DNA of 64,000 bases from Auanema rhodensis (taxonomy: Eukaryota > Nematoda > Chromadorea > Rhabditida > Rhabditidae): contig OZ059894.1 in assembly GCA_964057225.1 (NCBI GenBank), positions 5,921,001-5,985,000 of the forward strand, given 5' to 3'. The position numbers and the translations under genes are program-made. This document shows positions 61,573 to 64,000 of the stretch, piece by piece. Under the pieces are notes generated by a model. That model had not been told where the DNA came from. It saw only the letters and a list, made by a program, of their open reading frames with translations, and searched no databases. The number at the start of each line of letters is the position of its first letter. Within the stretch, counting starts at the first letter, position 1.

Positions 61573-64000
61573 AGGTAAAGGTTTTTCATAATAAGAAAAA
61601 CACGGAAATGAGAAAAATGGTAACGAATACGTGATGGAAATACCACAAAAGGAATATTCGTTGGTAGACTGCCAATTCAAGCCCTTCCAAAAGCAAAGAC
61701 AACGATGAAAACAAAATGAATAGAGAGAGAAAGAAAGAGAGAGAGAGAAAGATCAAGAAGTGGATAGGGAGAGACATAGCACACCAACAAGTAGGAGTAG
61801 AGAAGTAAGACAGATAGAGAGAGTACTGCGAGTAAAGAGAAGGTAATAAAGAGAAGAGTAGTGAAGAGGAAATAGAGGATAGAAAACGGAATAGTGTGCC
61901 AAAAATATTTAAGAAGGTTAAAATAGAAGAAGACAATTAATTTTATTCATAAAAATTAATATTTTTAAAGTTTTTTCTTTTAACGAGATGAACATTAGGG
62001 ATGGTAACATTTTTTTCCTCTTTAGTTCATCACCAAAAGATTTATAAATCTTCAAAACAGATTACACATCTAGTATGAGGATATAAAACTTAAATATGGT
62101 TGTTTAAAAGCGTTAAAATGAGTTTTTTAGGAAGAGAAATCGAATATAAAATGATAGAAAAACAGAACATTTCCCAAGACGTGGCTGTAGCACAAAAAAA
62201 GTGGCGAAAGAGATTCAATATGATTTATTTTTGAAAAAAATTGAATCAATAGGATAGATAGATAAGTGAGTCGAGGATTAGATTTGGCAAAAAATTTTTT
62301 CCCACTTAATATCAGAATTTCTTTTTTTGATATTGGACATTGATTATAATTCAAGAAGAATAGATCGGATTTTAATCAAAACTTTTGTTTGTGCTTAAGT
62401 GATAAAAACCTGGTGAATTGGCGACAGGGATGCATACAAGTCATTTATCACGTTCTGCTATTACAACCGATACTAGGCCATCTTCTCTCTAGAACGGAAG
62501 TAGCTCCAGAAAAACAGGTTGAATGTGCAATGAGCCAACCAAATTTAAAGATTTAATATGTAATAATATAGTTCAATCTGTTCTAAAGTACATTAGAATT
62601 GTATAGCAAATAGTTGATTGAATATCTCAGTTTAAACTGATTCAAGTAAGATGATAAAAATGTCCGTCTCCCTAATTTAAAAAAAAAGGATTTATATACA
62701 CATACATGAATAAGTATATATATATATATATACAAAGAGAGAGAGAAAGAGAGAGAGAGAAAGAAGGAATACGAGACGTGTCTTAAGCTTGCTCTTCTGT
62801 CGTGCATGTTCCCCTACTTTAGCATCAGACTCATCGTTGTTGTCTTCATCAAAGTCTACTTTTTCTTTTCTTCTTTTCTTTTCATTGGTTGAAATATACG
62901 TTAAGCATTGAGTATGTAGTTTTCTTAGAAGTAGTCGAGTTTCTGGACCTTATAACATTGTCAAAACAGAAGTGGAAACTTGAGGTTGAGTTTGAAACAA
63001 TGACAAGATTGTGTAAAAGAAAAATGACGACGAAGATCCTACTTCCTTTAAATTATTTTCATTAAATGTTTGGAAAAGTACAACAAGGCTTATTTACTAA
63101 AATTTTTTAACAAAGTGCTTAACAAGTGTTTTTTTTTTGTGGAAAAAACGCGAAGAGCACAATTTAAAAAAGATTAAATATATACATTAGTTAGACTTTC
63201 ATCAAGCGGTCATTTAACCAAATATGGAAACAGGAAAGAACCTCTATTTGTAATATTCGTGTCACAAAGAGTTTTTAAGCTGAGATAAGGCTAAAAATAT
63301 AAAAAGTTGCTCTTCCTTTCAGTTTATGCTCCCTGAGGGATAAGATAAGAATTGTTAGAAACACTAAATGTTCCTTTTTTCTTTGAGGATCTAGGTTAAG
63401 CTCTTTTTATAGGTATGCATATAATTTGAAGTTCATGAAAGCACATCCTAAGAGGATAATCTTAGAATTTAAACAAACAAATGAAGATAAGAACAATTTC
63501 TGATTCTCATTTCAAACTGTGTTCTTCCTCAGAAAGATCTTTTAGATTGATTGCTCAAAGATTGAAGAGCAATTCAGTGGAGAATCAATGAAAAGTCTTC
63601 AAAGAAATGCCCGTCAGAAAGTAATGATTAAATAAAAATTATGACAAAGTTCTAATGAATAACGTGTTTTACCTATAACTAACGGTTCATTTGGAAGAGA
63701 GAATAGAATAGTTATATATACGAAATGAGAAGCTATACGTTCCACTCATCAAAGTACTTTCTCATATATATACATATTTAAATATAGATAATTAATTTTT
63801 TATTCAAAGACTTTTCATGTACTCAAATTGTTCAAAAAAAATGAATTTTAGTAATATTCAAGTGAAAACTAAGGAAAAGACTAAAAGTTTCTCAGCCATG
63901 TGAGAACTTCAACTACTCAAGAGGTCACACACAGAAGTTGCAAAGCCGGCTGTGTGATAATTCTGTGAAAACTTCAGTTTATGGAAATAAGCATGAGCTT
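61573..64000. other. Region upstream of the receptor gene, no firm gene
   Basis: Purine-rich on +, with GA tracts at about 61720-61750 and 62734-62764 and a TA run before the latter. The long minus-strand frame at 61586-61936 is Ser/Leu/Phe repeat translation, not a gene. Nothing else stands out to the window end. Confidence 0.5.
62716..62766 (+). repeat. TA then GA compound microsatellite
   Basis: A TA run followed by an imperfect GA repeat. Confidence 0.8.

Noticed and set aside
61586-61936. 116-codon hydrophobic frame on the minus strand upstream of the receptor
   Set aside because: Ser/Leu/Phe run from a GA-rich tract; no signal of a real membrane protein and no splice support.
1-64000. 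CRISPR arrays, operons of bacterial type, insertion sequences, integrated virus
   Set aside because: None seen; gene structure is eukaryotic throughout, and no transposase, integrase, reverse transcriptase or capsid-like frame was recognised.

Overview
This is an AT-rich animal nuclear window. Dense short introns (mostly 41-60 nt, GT-AG with a T-rich stretch and TTTCAG-type acceptors), an innexin, an alpha7-like acetylcholine receptor subunit, a Ly6/GPI protein and a claudin-like protein fit a nematode or nematode-like invertebrate. Several start codons sit just after an orphan splice acceptor, as expected for trans-splicing. I cannot fix the species. A retained focadhesin-like gene hints at a lineage distant from C. 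elegans, but that is inference.

Layout. 1-3.1 kb: a complete VMS1/ANKZF1-like gene (+), preceded by the 3' end of a nearly identical tandem copy cut by the window edge. 6.1 kb: tRNA-Ser(GCT) (+). 6.5-8.8 kb: a 12-TM major facilitator transporter (-). About 9-27 kb: a long stretch with no firm coding gene, full of microsatellites and pyrimidine-rich tracts, with a large TA palindrome and a few isolated GC-rich exon-like islands. 27.5-31.0 kb: an innexin (+) that may have distant 5' exons. 32.2-33.2 kb: a Ly6-type GPI-anchored protein (-), tail to tail with the innexin. 33-43 kb: a purine-rich desert with exon-like islands. 43.2-45.1 kb: a claudin/PMP22-type four-TM protein (-). 48.7-54.3 kb: a 32-exon focadhesin-like gene (-), head to head with an intronless CREBZF-like bZIP gene (+, 55.0 kb). 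A second, divergent bZIP-like gene follows at 56.7-57.3 kb (+). 58.3-58.7 kb: SRP14 (+). 59.3-61.5 kb: the nicotinic receptor subunit (-). 61.6-64 kb: non-coding and purine-rich.

The genes do not form one pathway. Two touch co-translational quality control and targeting (VMS1, SRP14). Three are membrane or signalling proteins typical of excitable tissue (innexin, Ly6, nicotinic receptor). The bZIP pair looks like a local duplication with a shared promoter word. Gene models were built by hand from splice sites. Each multi-exon model given as certain closes in frame over its whole length. All family names rest on recognised motifs, not on a database search.
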